DNA of 64,000 nucleotides. It comes from Candidatus Merdiplasma excrementigallinarum (GTDB lineage Bacteria; Bacillota; Clostridia; Lachnospirales; Lachnospiraceae). The stretch is from positions 40,042-104,041 of the forward strand of contig DVOS01000036.1 in NCBI GenBank assembly GCA_018713435.1, in the 5' to 3' direction. Position numbers and translations under genes: made by a program. Under the pieces are notes generated by a model, which saw only the letters and a program-made list of their open reading frames with translations, searched no databases and was not told the DNA's origin. Shown piece after piece: positions 46,505 through 55,896 of the stretch; the first letter of the stretch is position 1, and every line of letters starts with the position of its first letter.

Positions 46505-47725
46505 TCAGGCCAGCCCGGCCCGCGCCAGCTTCTGCCGTTTCTGCAGTTCTCCTTTTTTTACCAGACTTCCTGATATTTTTCCCTCCTCATCCTCTCCCTG
46601 CTCCTCAAACTCAAACAGGGAATGGGTCTGTATTTCCCCCAATCTGTAGTCATACCCGGTGATCTCCAGTATCTCCAGAACCTTGCGGCTTTTGTCCCGC
46701 ATCCGCCCCAGGTGCACCATCAGGTCAATGCCGGAGGCGATCTGCCGCCGCACTGCCTGCACCGGAATCTCCAGTCCCATCAGCACCATGGTCTCCAGCC
46801 GGGAGAGCATATCCCGGGGGCTGTTCCCATGACCGGTGCTCAGCGACCCGTCATGCCCCGTATTCAGGGACTGCAGCATATCAATGGTTTCTTCTCCCCT
46901 GACTTCCCCCACAATAATCCGGTCCGGCCGCATCCGCAGGCTGGCCCGGATCAGATCCCGGATTGTCACCTCATTATCCCCTTCTTCATTGGCCCTCCTG
47001 GCTTCCAGTCGCACCAGATTTCTGGCTCCCTGCAGCTGAAGCTCCGCGTTGTCCTCAATGGTCACAATCCGCTCGTCCCGGGGAATATAGTGGGAGAGGG
47101 CGTTCAGGAAGGTCGTTTTTCCGGATCCGGTTCCGCCGCTGATAAAAATGTTGTACCCGGCCCGCACCAGTTTTTCCAGGAACAGGGCTGCCTCCCGGGA
47201 CACGGTGTTCCAGGCGATAAGCTGCTCCATGGATATGGGATGATCCGGGAAGCGGCGAATGGTAATCACCGGCCCCTCAATAGCCACCGGCGCCATCACC
47301 ACATTCACTCTGGCTCCATTTTCCAGCCGCGCGTCTACAATGGATACCGCCTCATTTGCCACCCGGTTGCACTTTGCCACAATCTGCTGCACGATATCCT
47401 CCAGCTTTTCCCTGGAAGAAAATTTCCGATCCCACTGAAAAAGCCGGCCCTGCCTCTCCACATAAATATTTTCCGTGCCGTTTACCATGATCTCCGTCAC
47501 CGTGTCATCGTCCACCAGCTCCTGCAGAATATCCAGACGGCGGACGGAATTGAACAGTTCCTTCCGGACCTGCTCTCTCTCGGAAAGCCGGATATAGGAA
47601 TCCCTGCCGCACTCCAGCATCAGTTCATCGATCAGCCGACAGATCTCCTGATCCGTAACTTCCTGGTACTCCTCCAGCCGCTTCATCAGCCGGGCACGCA
47701 GATCCCGGAACCGTTCTCCCGTCAT
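46505..47725 (-). CDS. tadA: CpaF/TadA secretion ATPase
   Basis: YNIFISGGTGSGKTTFLNALSHYIPRDERIVTIEDNAELQL... ASLRMRPDRIIVGEVRGEETIDMLQSLNTGHDGSLSTGHGNSPRDMLSRLE. Start assigned at MTGERFRDLRARL. Confidence 0.95.
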   Translation of the reverse strand: MTGERFRDLRARLMKRLEEYQEVTDQEICRLIDELMLECGRDSYIRLSEREQVRKELFNSVRRLDILQELVDDDTVTEIMVNGTENIYVERQGRLFQWDRKFSSREKLEDIVQQIVAKCNRVANEAVSIVDARLENGARVNVVMAPVAIEGPVITIRRFPDHPISMEQLIAWNTVSREAALFLEKLVRAGYNIFISGGTGSGKTTFLNALSHYIPRDERIVTIEDNAELQLQGARNLVRLEARRANEEGDNEVTIRDLIRASLRMRPDRIIVGEVRGEETIDMLQSLNTGHDGSLSTGHGNSPRDMLSRLETMVLMGLEIPVQAVRRQIASGIDLMVHLGRMRDKSRKVLEILEITGYDYRLGEIQTHSLFEFEEQGEDEEGKISGSLVKKGELQKRQKLARAGLA

Positions 47726-48744
47726 GGTTCGCCTCCTTCGTCCCGTCCCGTCTCCAAGAGCTGACGCACATACCGTCCCAGCGTTCCTCCCGCCAGGGTC
47801 TGGGGCAGTTCCAGTTCTTCGCCCCGTCCCCACCGGGGCAGGTGAAGGCGCACCAGTTTTTCCTCCACCTCCCCGCATTCCAGCGCCCTCAGATTTTTCT
47901 CAAACTGAAGGAGCTTCGCTCTGGAAACCGGGTCATCCAGAACCGGCATGTAGACCCGCCCGCATCTTTTCAGAATCTGAAACACGTCCTCAATCTGGCT
48001 CCCCAGGTCGAGAATGATAACTTCATAGTCCCCCCAGGCCTCAATCCGGGAAAAAAGCGAAATCCATTCCTCATGTCCCACATCCCGCAGGTCTCCGGGG
48101 GAAAACGCGGGAGGAATATAGTCCAGCCGCCCCAGGGAGCGGATCATGCCGCTCAGCCTGTAAATCAGGTTTCCCTCGTTCTGCCTGGCAAAATAAAGCA
48201 AATCGGAAATATCCGCGGAATAATTCTGATCAAACAGCGTCTCAAACCCGTTGAAATTTTCCAGGTTCAGATACAGCACTTTCTTTTTTTCACCCAGTAT
48301 TTCGCCCAGGGTCAGAGCAAAAGCGGTTTTGCCAAGCCGTCCCAGGGGCGAATACACCCCGATCAGCTCCGTGGCGGAGAGGGACAGCGGCTCCGGCATA
48401 ACCTGCGGTCCGGTCTCCGCGTAGTATCCCATCACCTCCGCAATCAGCTGGTCGGAGGGCTGATACTTATAGACAAAGGGATTCTCCCCGATATCCGCCA
48501 TCGTTTCTCCCTCTGAAAGAATGATAATTCTCTCCACGTCCATCTGCTTCACCCTGTCGCACATGGCGTTCGTGGAAATCAGAAGCAGTTCGATGTGATT
48601 TTGGGAGGCAAAATCCTCCAGGCTGTCCAGATTTGTAAAGGCCTGTACCTCGAAGGGCGCATGGCGCCGCTCATTCATGTACTCCGCCAGGTTTCTGGCA
48701 TAAGACGCTTCCAGGTCGCAGACCGCAAATATGCTTTTTTTCAT
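47722..48744 (-). CDS. TadZ/CpaE-like ATPase
   Basis: MKKSIFAVCDLEASYARNLAEYMNERRHAPFEVQAFTNLDSL (receiver-like) plus 'GVYSPLGRLGKTAFALTLGEILGEKKKVLYLNLENFNGF'. Confidence 0.87.
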   Translation of the reverse strand: MKKSIFAVCDLEASYARNLAEYMNERRHAPFEVQAFTNLDSLEDFASQNHIELLLISTNAMCDRVKQMDVERIIILSEGETMADIGENPFVYKYQPSDQLIAEVMGYYAETGPQVMPEPLSLSATELIGVYSPLGRLGKTAFALTLGEILGEKKKVLYLNLENFNGFETLFDQNYSADISDLLYFARQNEGNLIYRLSGMIRSLGRLDYIPPAFSPGDLRDVGHEEWISLFSRIEAWGDYEVIILDLGSQIEDVFQILKRCGRVYMPVLDDPVSRAKLLQFEKNLRALECGEVEEKLVRLHLPRWGRGEELELPQTLAGGTLGRYVRQLLETGRDEGGEP

Positions 48745-48747
48745 TAA

Positions 48748-49251
48748 TTACCGGCCACCTCCCAGCATGGTCAGAAGTCCCAGCAGAATCGGCACAGAAA
48801 AACAGAACTGCCCGTCCCCGTCATTTTCCCTGCGGTAAGGACTCCACTGGCCCGTTTTTAATAATTGCGTGATATAAGTTCTGAAATAGAACAGACGTAC
48901 AAAAAGATTATGTCTTTTTACAACCAGAAAGGCAGAAATGATTCCGCCAAACAGAATCGCGCGAAGCATACAGAAAAAACAGGGGACAGGCCCCAGAAAG
49001 CCTCCGATTACACACAGCAGTTTCACGTCCCCGGCTCCGATCATGCGGAGCCAGTACAGGCCCCCGAAAAGCAGGACCGGAAGCGCCGCGCCCGCAAGCC
49101 AGCAGGCAAGTCCCGCTCCCCGGGATAATATGGCCTGTCCCGCCGCTCCGCAGAGCAGGCCTGCCGCAATCAGACCGTTGGGGATCTTCCCCCCGATCAG
49201 ATCCGCCGCTGTTCCAATCGCTATCAGGTGCAGAAGAACTGTCATCTCCAT
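48748..49251 (-). CDS. A24-type prepilin peptidase, copy 2
   Basis: AIGTAADLIGGKIPNGLIAAGLLCG... WLRMIGAGDVKLLCVIGGFLG (GAGDVKL motif). Confidence 0.9.
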   Translation of the reverse strand: MEMTVLLHLIAIGTAADLIGGKIPNGLIAAGLLCGAAGQAILSRGAGLACWLAGAALPVLLFGGLYWLRMIGAGDVKLLCVIGGFLGPVPCFFCMLRAILFGGIISAFLVVKRHNLFVRLFYFRTYITQLLKTGQWSPYRRENDGDGQFCFSVPILLGLLTMLGGGR

Positions 49252-49583
49252 CCTTCTCCTCCTGTCAGAAATCCGAAAGACTGTCCCTGTTTCTCCGGTT
49301 CTTTGTCTTTTTTATCCCATGGCCGTCCCTCCTTTGCCTCTGCATACCGCCGCAACAATGTCATCATTCACAACACTCTGAAGATAAGCAGGAAATTCCG
49401 ACAGACGGACACATGTCCCAGATATGAAAATAGAATTCTCAGAATGGCTGCTGCCTCAGAAAATCTGCTTGTGTGTATCATAGCACAGCGCCGCAGATAA
49501 TGCAACACATTTCTGAAATTTATTTTTACTATTTGTTTTAAGTCCTCTTATTATATGTTATATTTTATTCCTTTCCTTTTTTT

Positions 49584-50153
49584 TCAGACCGTCTTTTTTT
49601 TCAGCACCGCCGGCTTCACGGTATCCATCACCAAAAAGGTCAGCGGGCTGAAATACAAAAAACAGGTCAGCACACAGTAAATGGGAACCAGAAGTGCAAA
49701 CTGAACCAGTCTGCCCGGAATAATCGTAAAGAAATTATACCCCTGGAACAGCACCAGTCCGGATGTTGTCAAAACAAGTGAACTGATCGCCGCAGTCGCC
49801 ACAATGGTAAGTACAATGCCCACCGTTTTGCCTTTTCGGCTCCTTCCGGCATAGAAATATTTCGCCAGTCCGGGGATCAGTCCCCAGCAGGCAGCGGCAG
49901 CGGTGATAAAGGGGTCCACCGCATATCCTTTCATGAAACATCCCAGGATGTCCGCCGTAAAACCGCAGACAGCTCCTGCTGCCGGTCCCATCCAGAGACC
50001 GGCCAGAATCGTACAGACACTTCCCACCGAAATCCGGTAAGCACCCAGTTCCACCACAAGCACTCTGGTAAGCACCAGATGCATTGCTACGAGAAGAGCC
50101 ATGAAGACAAGAGTCCTCACATTCCAGTAAGTCCTGCAGCTGTTTTTCTGCAT
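49584..50153 (-). CDS. folT: Folate-type ECF transporter S component
   Basis: VFMALLVAMHLVLTRVLVVELGAYRISVGSVCTILAGLWMGPAAGAVCGFTADILGCFM; THF-riboswitch-like leader upstream. Confidence 0.88.
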   Translation of the reverse strand: MQKNSCRTYWNVRTLVFMALLVAMHLVLTRVLVVELGAYRISVGSVCTILAGLWMGPAAGAVCGFTADILGCFMKGYAVDPFITAAAACWGLIPGLAKYFYAGRSRKGKTVGIVLTIVATAAISSLVLTTSGLVLFQGYNFFTIIPGRLVQFALLVPIYCVLTCFLYFSPLTFLVMDTVKPAVLKKKTV

Positions 50154-50221
50154 AATAAAAACACCTCCATAATGCTTTCATACGGTCAGAGTCGTTACCA
50201 TAAATAATAATCCCTCCACAT

Positions 50222-50348
50222 TATGAGATGTTCTCATATGCAGCAACGGGTGCGGAAAATATATCGTAAGCCTTCTTATCAGCAGCTTTTCGTTTCACGG
50301 CGACTCCCCAGCCAATGAACACTTAACGCATAAATTCCTACTTCGCTA
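50222..50348 (-). ncRNA. THF riboswitch (class I-like) upstream of folT
   Basis: Reverse strand: AGTAGGAATTTATGCGTTAAGTGTTCATTGGCTGGGGAGTCGCCGTGAAACGAAAAGC...CCGCACCCGTTGCTGCATATG. Conserved GCGTTAAGTG, GGGGAGTyGCC, AACGAAA and GCACCCGTTGCTGCAT elements. Confidence 0.88.
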
Positions 50349-50434
50349 TTATTTACTTGTTTCAAAGTATAGCATACTTTACAGATAATGCAATGTCTAT
50401 TTGTTCTTTCCGGCTTTTCCGCTTTATAAAAAGC

Positions 50435-50479
50435 GAATCTTCCAAAAACACCGTCTTTGTCAATGCTTTTGGAAGATTC
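50435..50479 (-). terminator. Terminator downstream of GH36 gene
   Basis: GAATCTTCCAAAA/TTTTGGAAGATTC, 13-bp perfect stem. Confidence 0.7.
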
Positions 50480-50511
50480 TTTTGTCAGTTCAGGATCCCA
50501 TGCTTCCGCCC

Positions 50512-52614
50512 TTATCTTGCCAGTCTCACTGCCACGGCCTTCCAGTTCTCCTTCGGGGCGTAGCGCAGCTTTCCGTTCTCAATCGTCACCTCTTCCGCTG
50601 TATCAGAGAAGATTTCTTCTGCTCTGGCAGGCACGCCCTGAGGAAGATCTATGGCAATCTCCTCCGGCAGTTTTCCGCCGAACGTATGAATCGTCAGGTA
50701 CGCTTCCTCCTCCCCTGCCCGCAGAAGGATCTGCCAGCCTTCCGGATGGCGCATACTCTTCACTTCGCTTCCGAAATGGTAGGACTGTCCCTTTGCAATC
50801 ACCGGGGCGATCTTTCTGTAAAAGGCCATGCCTCCCTCCAGAACCGCCCACTGCTCCGGCGTCAGATGCAGTACGTCGCCGGAGATGCACATACGGCCAA
50901 GGAACGTGTTGATCACAGAGTAGGCCATTCTCTTCAGCGAATCCGTCTCCCGGATCACCGCCCAGATCTGGCTCTGCCTGGGCAGGATTACCCGGTGAAG
51001 GTTGGCCGCAATGATGGGAATCTCCACGCACTCATGGGCGTCGGAGAAAGAGGCCATGCTGCAGCGCTTCATAAAGCCGGGCTCCAGCCGGTGCCCGCCG
51101 GAAGCGCAGTTCTCCACGATCAGGCCCGGGATCTCCTTTGCCATTTTTTCAAAGAAGTCATAGGTGGCCTGCATATTCTGCCGCAGCGCCTCTCCCTGGG
51201 ATTCGCATCCGTCCGCGCCGATGCCGAAATCATCGTTGTAGTCTACCTTAATGTAGCCGAAGCCATACTTTTTCAGCGTTCCGATCACTGTTTCCTCCAG
51301 ATAGTCCTGCACCCAGGGATCCCGCATGTCCCAGAACCGGCGGCGGTGGGTGGTAATGCTGACTCCATCCCTTTTCAGGAAATGCTCATTTTTCCGGTAC
51401 GCTTTGGATGCCGGACCCGCATTTTCAATCTCAAACCAGATGCCGGGCCTCAGCCCCGCTCCTTTGATGGCCTCCACGGTCTTTTCCAGGCCCTCCGGGA
51501 ACAGGAAGGGGGAAACCTGGTAATCTCCCATACTCAGCTCCCACACGTCTCCCTCCTGCTTGTACCAGCCGCAGTCAATGACAAAATAGGAGAAACCTTT
51601 GTCCTTAATGGCGTCCAGGATCTGCAGAATATTCTCATGGGAGGGGTCGCCCCAGGTGGTGCAGTACTCATTAAAAATAATAGGCAGTTCCTTTTCCAAT
51701 TCCGGAAGAGAAGCCAGTACTTCTTCCCCCGCATCTGTCAGGCGCTTCGCCATCACGTCCAGCTCCTCCGTCTGGCACACCGTCACAATGGCCTGGGGAG
51801 AGGCAAAGGCTTCACCCGGCGCAATTCTTTTCAGCCAGTGGCCGAACTCCCGGTCCGCCAGGCCGCCGTCCACCGCAATATTGTCATCCATCCGGTAAAT
51901 TTCCATCTGCCAGGAAGAGGGGGATTCCAGATGGGCTCCCCAGAACACATGGTTTTCCCGGTCCTCCAGGGCCAGGAAGGGGAAATATTTGTTGACCGGC
52001 ATGGAGCCGATACTGCCAAACCGTTCACAGCGCACGGCTTCCCTGGTCCAGGAGGTTTCCAGCTGCAGTTCCTCCATGGTCTGGCTCTCCAGACGGCCCT
52101 CCTCGCTCCAGCGCCCCCGGATCCGGTGCACCATGATCTGATTGTGGCAGTCTCCCTCAATCCAGGGAGAGATCCCCTGGAGGGAAAAGCTGGCCAGCAT
52201 CTCCAGAGATACAGGCTCATCGCTGTGATTTTCAAACACCGTCTCCATCCGCACATAGGGCGCTCCCTGGTTCCAGAGCAGACGGTGCAGGGCCTCGCAG
52301 CCCCTTTCATCTGCCAGCCTGGTTTCAATGCGCAGGCTGTTGGTTTCCTTATCTTCCAGTACCTTCTGCTCCCGGAAGCGCAGCTGTTTTACGCTGCCTC
52401 CCTCTCGCATGGTCTGGCCCGGGGCAAAGGCTCCGTTATACTCGTCTCCCGCCAGTTTAACCTGCACCAGGCTGTCCACGGCGGCCGATTTGTCTGCCCT
52501 CTGCTTCTCCGCCAGGGCTGTAGGGCAAAGCAGCAGTCCCACCTTGCCGGACTCATCCGTCTCATAGCAGGCGGTCATATCTCCCAGCACATGCCGGGCA
52601 ATCTCTCTTTTCAT
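50512..52614 (-). CDS. Alpha-galactosidase, GH36 family
   Basis: YFVIDCGWYKQEGDVWELSMGDY... GFGYIKVDYNDDFGIGADG... ETVIG...IVENCASGGHRLEPGFMKRCSMASFSDAHE. Confidence 0.93.
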   Translation of the reverse strand: MKREIARHVLGDMTACYETDESGKVGLLLCPTALAEKQRADKSAAVDSLVQVKLAGDEYNGAFAPGQTMREGGSVKQLRFREQKVLEDKETNSLRIETRLADERGCEALHRLLWNQGAPYVRMETVFENHSDEPVSLEMLASFSLQGISPWIEGDCHNQIMVHRIRGRWSEEGRLESQTMEELQLETSWTREAVRCERFGSIGSMPVNKYFPFLALEDRENHVFWGAHLESPSSWQMEIYRMDDNIAVDGGLADREFGHWLKRIAPGEAFASPQAIVTVCQTEELDVMAKRLTDAGEEVLASLPELEKELPIIFNEYCTTWGDPSHENILQILDAIKDKGFSYFVIDCGWYKQEGDVWELSMGDYQVSPFLFPEGLEKTVEAIKGAGLRPGIWFEIENAGPASKAYRKNEHFLKRDGVSITTHRRRFWDMRDPWVQDYLEETVIGTLKKYGFGYIKVDYNDDFGIGADGCESQGEALRQNMQATYDFFEKMAKEIPGLIVENCASGGHRLEPGFMKRCSMASFSDAHECVEIPIIAANLHRVILPRQSQIWAVIRETDSLKRMAYSVINTFLGRMCISGDVLHLTPEQWAVLEGGMAFYRKIAPVIAKGQSYHFGSEVKSMRHPEGWQILLRAGEEEAYLTIHTFGGKLPEEIAIDLPQGVPARAEEIFSDTAEEVTIENGKLRYAPKENWKAVAVRLAR

Positions 52615-52644
52615 CTCCGCAAATTCCTCCTGAAATAGCTTTCC

Positions 52645-53517
52645 TTATCCTTTCACCGCGCCTACCGTCATGCCCTTGATAAAATATTTCTGCAGGCACA
52701 TGAACAGAATGGCAATGGGCAGCACGGAAATCACAATGGCCGCCATGGCGGTGGTATAGTCGCTGGACTGGGCGGAAAACAGGGACTGTATGGCCACCGT
52801 CAGGGTCTTAAGCTGCTTCTTGCTTACATACAGGCTGGCCAGCAGGTAGTCGTTCCAGATCTGGAAGGCTTCCATAATAATCAGAGTGGCCATGGCCGGC
52901 TTCAGCAGGGGCATAACCACGGTAAAATACGTCTTAAACACCGAGCAGCCGTCGATCCGGGCCGCCTCCTCCAGTTCTACCGGCACGGTGCTCATAAAGC
53001 TGGTCATCATAAAGACGCCGAAGGAAATACCGGTGGCCACATACATGAAGATAATGCCGTACCGGGTGTTGGTCAGGTTCAGTTTATAGCCGATGGTATA
53101 GATGGGCAAAAACAGAGCCTGATAGGGAATCAGGATACCCACGATAAAATACACATAGGCAAACTTGAAAAATTTCCGTTTGCACCGGGCAATAGCCCAG
53201 GCTGTCATGCCGCACAGCAGCGCCAGGATCAGCACGCTTACCGCCGTATAGAAAAATGTGTTGAAAAACGTGGTGGCCAGGTCCAGCTTGTCAAAGGCCT
53301 TCTCGTAGTTCTCCAGATTCAGGGACTGGGGCAGCGACAGGGGGCTTCCCAGATACAGTTCCTTTTTCGTCTTAAAAGAGTAATTTATAATAATAAACAG
53401 AGGCGCCAGAAACAGAATGGCGAACACGGTCATCACAATCTGGGTGATCAGCGTGGTTCTGGTATAAGGCTGGCTGGGAACCAGGTCCTTTTCTTTCTTT
53501 CTTTTTCCGATTTTCAC
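52645..53517 (-). CDS. Carbohydrate ABC transporter permease (MalG-like)
   Basis: EEAARIDGCSVFKTYFTVVMPLLKPAMATLIIMEAFQIWNDYLLA (EAA motif). Confidence 0.94.
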   Translation of the reverse strand: MKIGKRKKEKDLVPSQPYTRTTLITQIVMTVFAILFLAPLFIIINYSFKTKKELYLGSPLSLPQSLNLENYEKAFDKLDLATTFFNTFFYTAVSVLILALLCGMTAWAIARCKRKFFKFAYVYFIVGILIPYQALFLPIYTIGYKLNLTNTRYGIIFMYVATGISFGVFMMTSFMSTVPVELEEAARIDGCSVFKTYFTVVMPLLKPAMATLIIMEAFQIWNDYLLASLYVSKKQLKTLTVAIQSLFSAQSSDYTTAMAAIVISVLPIAILFMCLQKYFIKGMTVGAVKG

Positions 53518-54407
53518 TACTGCTGCACCTCCTTGCTTCTAAGGCCTTTCACCTGGATCAGAGCTACCAGCAGCAGCACCACCACCAGGGTAACGGTCAT
53601 GGCGGAGCCGTATCCGTACTGCCGCCCGTTGATGGCTGTGGCGTAGGTCTGGTAAATCACCGAGGTAGACGCCCGGCCCGGGCCGCCCTTGGTGGAAGAT
53701 ACCAGCAGGTCGTACACCTTCAGGGATCCGGTGGTGATTCCCACCACGCAGATGGTGATGGCCGGCGCCAGCATGGGAATGGTCACGTTAAAGAACCGCT
53801 TCACCGCTCCCGCTCCGTCGATCTTGGCGGCTTCATACAGCTCCGCAGGCACGGACTGAAGTCCCGCCAGGTAAATCAGCATCCAGTAGCCGATCCACTG
53901 CCAGTTGTTGGCGATCAGAAGGCCGGTCAGAACTGTCTCGCCCTTTCCGAACAGGCCAAAGTCAATATTGGTGCCCAGCAGATCATTCAGGGCCGGCAGC
54001 ACATTGGAGTACATTTTCAGCCATACAAAACCAACGATGATGGCGCTGACCAGGCAGGGAATAAAGAAAGCCGCCCGGTAGAATTTCTGGGCCTTGATGC
54101 CGGAATCCAGGGCCACCGCAAACAGCAGCGCCGCCACATTCTGGATCACCGTATTGAAAATGGTAAACCGGATGGTAAACCACCAGGCGTCCCGGAAATT
54201 CTGGTCTTTGAACAGATCAATATAATTCTGCAGCCCTACAAATCCCATCTCCTTTGACATGCCGTCCCAGTCTGTCAGGGAATAGCGGAAGGAGAGGAAG
54301 AGAGGGATGATCAGGCCCACCGTAAAGATCAGCATCCCCGGCAGCACCATGATCAGATACTGGCGGAACATTCTCTTTTCCATTCCGCCGATTTTTTTCT
54401 TTGTCAT
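53517..54407 (-). CDS. Sugar ABC transporter permease (MalF-like)
   Basis: YEAAKIDGAGAVKRFFNVTIPMLAPAITICVV (EAA motif). Start assigned at MTKKKIGGMEKRMF because the ORF-track extension crosses a stem-loop. Confidence 0.92.
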   Translation of the reverse strand: MTKKKIGGMEKRMFRQYLIMVLPGMLIFTVGLIIPLFLSFRYSLTDWDGMSKEMGFVGLQNYIDLFKDQNFRDAWWFTIRFTIFNTVIQNVAALLFAVALDSGIKAQKFYRAAFFIPCLVSAIIVGFVWLKMYSNVLPALNDLLGTNIDFGLFGKGETVLTGLLIANNWQWIGYWMLIYLAGLQSVPAELYEAAKIDGAGAVKRFFNVTIPMLAPAITICVVGITTGSLKVYDLLVSSTKGGPGRASTSVIYQTYATAINGRQYGYGSAMTVTLVVVLLLVALIQVKGLRSKEVQQ

Positions 54408-54447
54408 GTTATCAGCCTCCCCCGGCATTTGCCGTTTCAAAAAGAAG

Positions 54448-54494
54448 GGGGTGCCGCAAAAAGATTTTTTACTCTTTTTGCAGCAGCCCCATTC
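54448..54494 (-). terminator. Stem-loop between solute-binding protein and permease genes
   Basis: GGGGGTGCCGCAAAAAGAttttttacTCTTTTTGCAGCAGCCCC. Confidence 0.65.
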
Positions 54495-54517
54495 TTTCAA
54501 TCTCTATGGATTTACGG

Positions 54518-55780
54518 TCAGCTTGCGCTGCTGGTATCCACTCTCGCATCGGATGCGGCCAGGCATTCCTCAAAGGTAATATCGCCCTGCAGCCATGCCG
54601 CGATGTCTTTGGCGTTCTCCTCCTGGAAGCCGCCCCATACCAGCTGGTTGTTGCCCAGGGTTACGTCCACAATCTGTCCTTCTGCCGCGTAAGCGTCAAT
54701 GTCCGTCTGGCTGGGATTGTCGAAAGTGGGGCTCACGTCCTTCAGCATGGAGGCCGTCTTGGTGTAGTCGTAAATTTCCACTGCCAGCTCCTGATCAGAG
54801 GTCAGCACATCCAGAACCGCGTTCACCGCATCCTGATGCTCTGTCTCCGCGCTGGTCATAATGGTGATGTTGGGCTCGAAAATCAGCTTGGAATCGCCGG
54901 TCTGGTTGGGGAACGGGAAAATTCCGAAATCAAAGGACTCGTCGATATCCAGGAAGTTCTGGATGGACCAGGAACCGGAAACCTTCATGGCTGCCTCGCC
55001 CAGCACCATTCTGGCGTCGCAGTCGGTCTGCTCGGTGGAGAAAGTATCCTCGTAGGTGTTGTCAAAGATCAGTTTGTTGTAGTTATAAGCGGTCTGGGCT
55101 TCCTCGCTGTCTGCGAAGCTAACCTCGCCGGCACGGAACTTGTCGCCCCACTCCGGATCCTTATTGAATACGTCGTTCATCATGAACTGCATGGTCACAT
55201 TTCCGATGGACCAGGTATCTACCATATGGCTGGCAAAAGGCACGATGCCCTTCTCGTTGCAGTCATCAATAATCGCCTGCAGTTCATCGATGGTTTTGGG
55301 GATCTCCCATCCGTTCTCCTCAAACATGGCTCTGTTGTAATAAACGCCCTGGTACAGCGCATTGTAAACCAGTCCGTAGGTGGTGCCGTCGATGGTCACG
55401 TTCTCTCTGGCGGCATCCAGCCCCTTGTCCAGATAGGTCTCGTCGATGGGGGCCAGAACACCCATGGGAGCGTAGGTGGCCACATCCTGGGCTTTTCCGA
55501 TCATGATATCCGGCAGTCCGGACTGCAGATACTGCTGCATTTTCGGCTGGAAATCATTTCCCCAGTCCACACATTCCCACTCCAGGGTTACCCAGGGATA
55601 CTTCTCAGCCAGAGCCTCGTCGATCATGTCCTCAATGCCTGCGTCCGTGGTGGACTGGCCTGCCAGAACGGACAGTGTCACCGGCTCATGCTCTTCCTCC
55701 GCCAGTGCGGTTACACCGAAGGAAGCCACCATAGCGCCGCAAAGAAGAACGCTCATTACTTTTTTCATCATAAATCTCAT
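54518..55780 (-). CDS. Extracellular sugar-binding protein of ABC transporter
   Basis: Signal peptide MMKKVMSVLLCGAMVASFGVTALAEE; VTLSVLAGQSTTDAGIEDMIDEALAEKYPWVTLEWECVDWGNDFQPKMQQYLQSG. Confidence 0.92.
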   Translation of the reverse strand: MRFMMKKVMSVLLCGAMVASFGVTALAEEEHEPVTLSVLAGQSTTDAGIEDMIDEALAEKYPWVTLEWECVDWGNDFQPKMQQYLQSGLPDIMIGKAQDVATYAPMGVLAPIDETYLDKGLDAARENVTIDGTTYGLVYNALYQGVYYNRAMFEENGWEIPKTIDELQAIIDDCNEKGIVPFASHMVDTWSIGNVTMQFMMNDVFNKDPEWGDKFRAGEVSFADSEEAQTAYNYNKLIFDNTYEDTFSTEQTDCDARMVLGEAAMKVSGSWSIQNFLDIDESFDFGIFPFPNQTGDSKLIFEPNITIMTSAETEHQDAVNAVLDVLTSDQELAVEIYDYTKTASMLKDVSPTFDNPSQTDIDAYAAEGQIVDVTLGNNQLVWGGFQEENAKDIAAWLQGDITFEECLAASDARVDTSSAS

Positions 55781-55896
55781 TCCCTCCTGTTCCTTTTATG
55801 TTGGGCGGAAGCCCTCCTTCCGCCTTCGGTTTTGTAACGCCAGTATAGCAAAGAGAAAAGGAAAAGAGGTAGTAATTTTTTGGCTGAAATACTTGG

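Noticed and set aside
49735-50181. 148-aa minus-strand ORF overlapping folT
   Set aside because: Out of frame with the well-supported folT coding sequence and without recognisable domains.
54408-54500. Upstream extension of the MalF-like permease (MKEWGCCKKSKK...)
   Set aside because: It reads through the intergenic stem-loop; MTKKKIGGMEKRMF at 54407 is the likely start.
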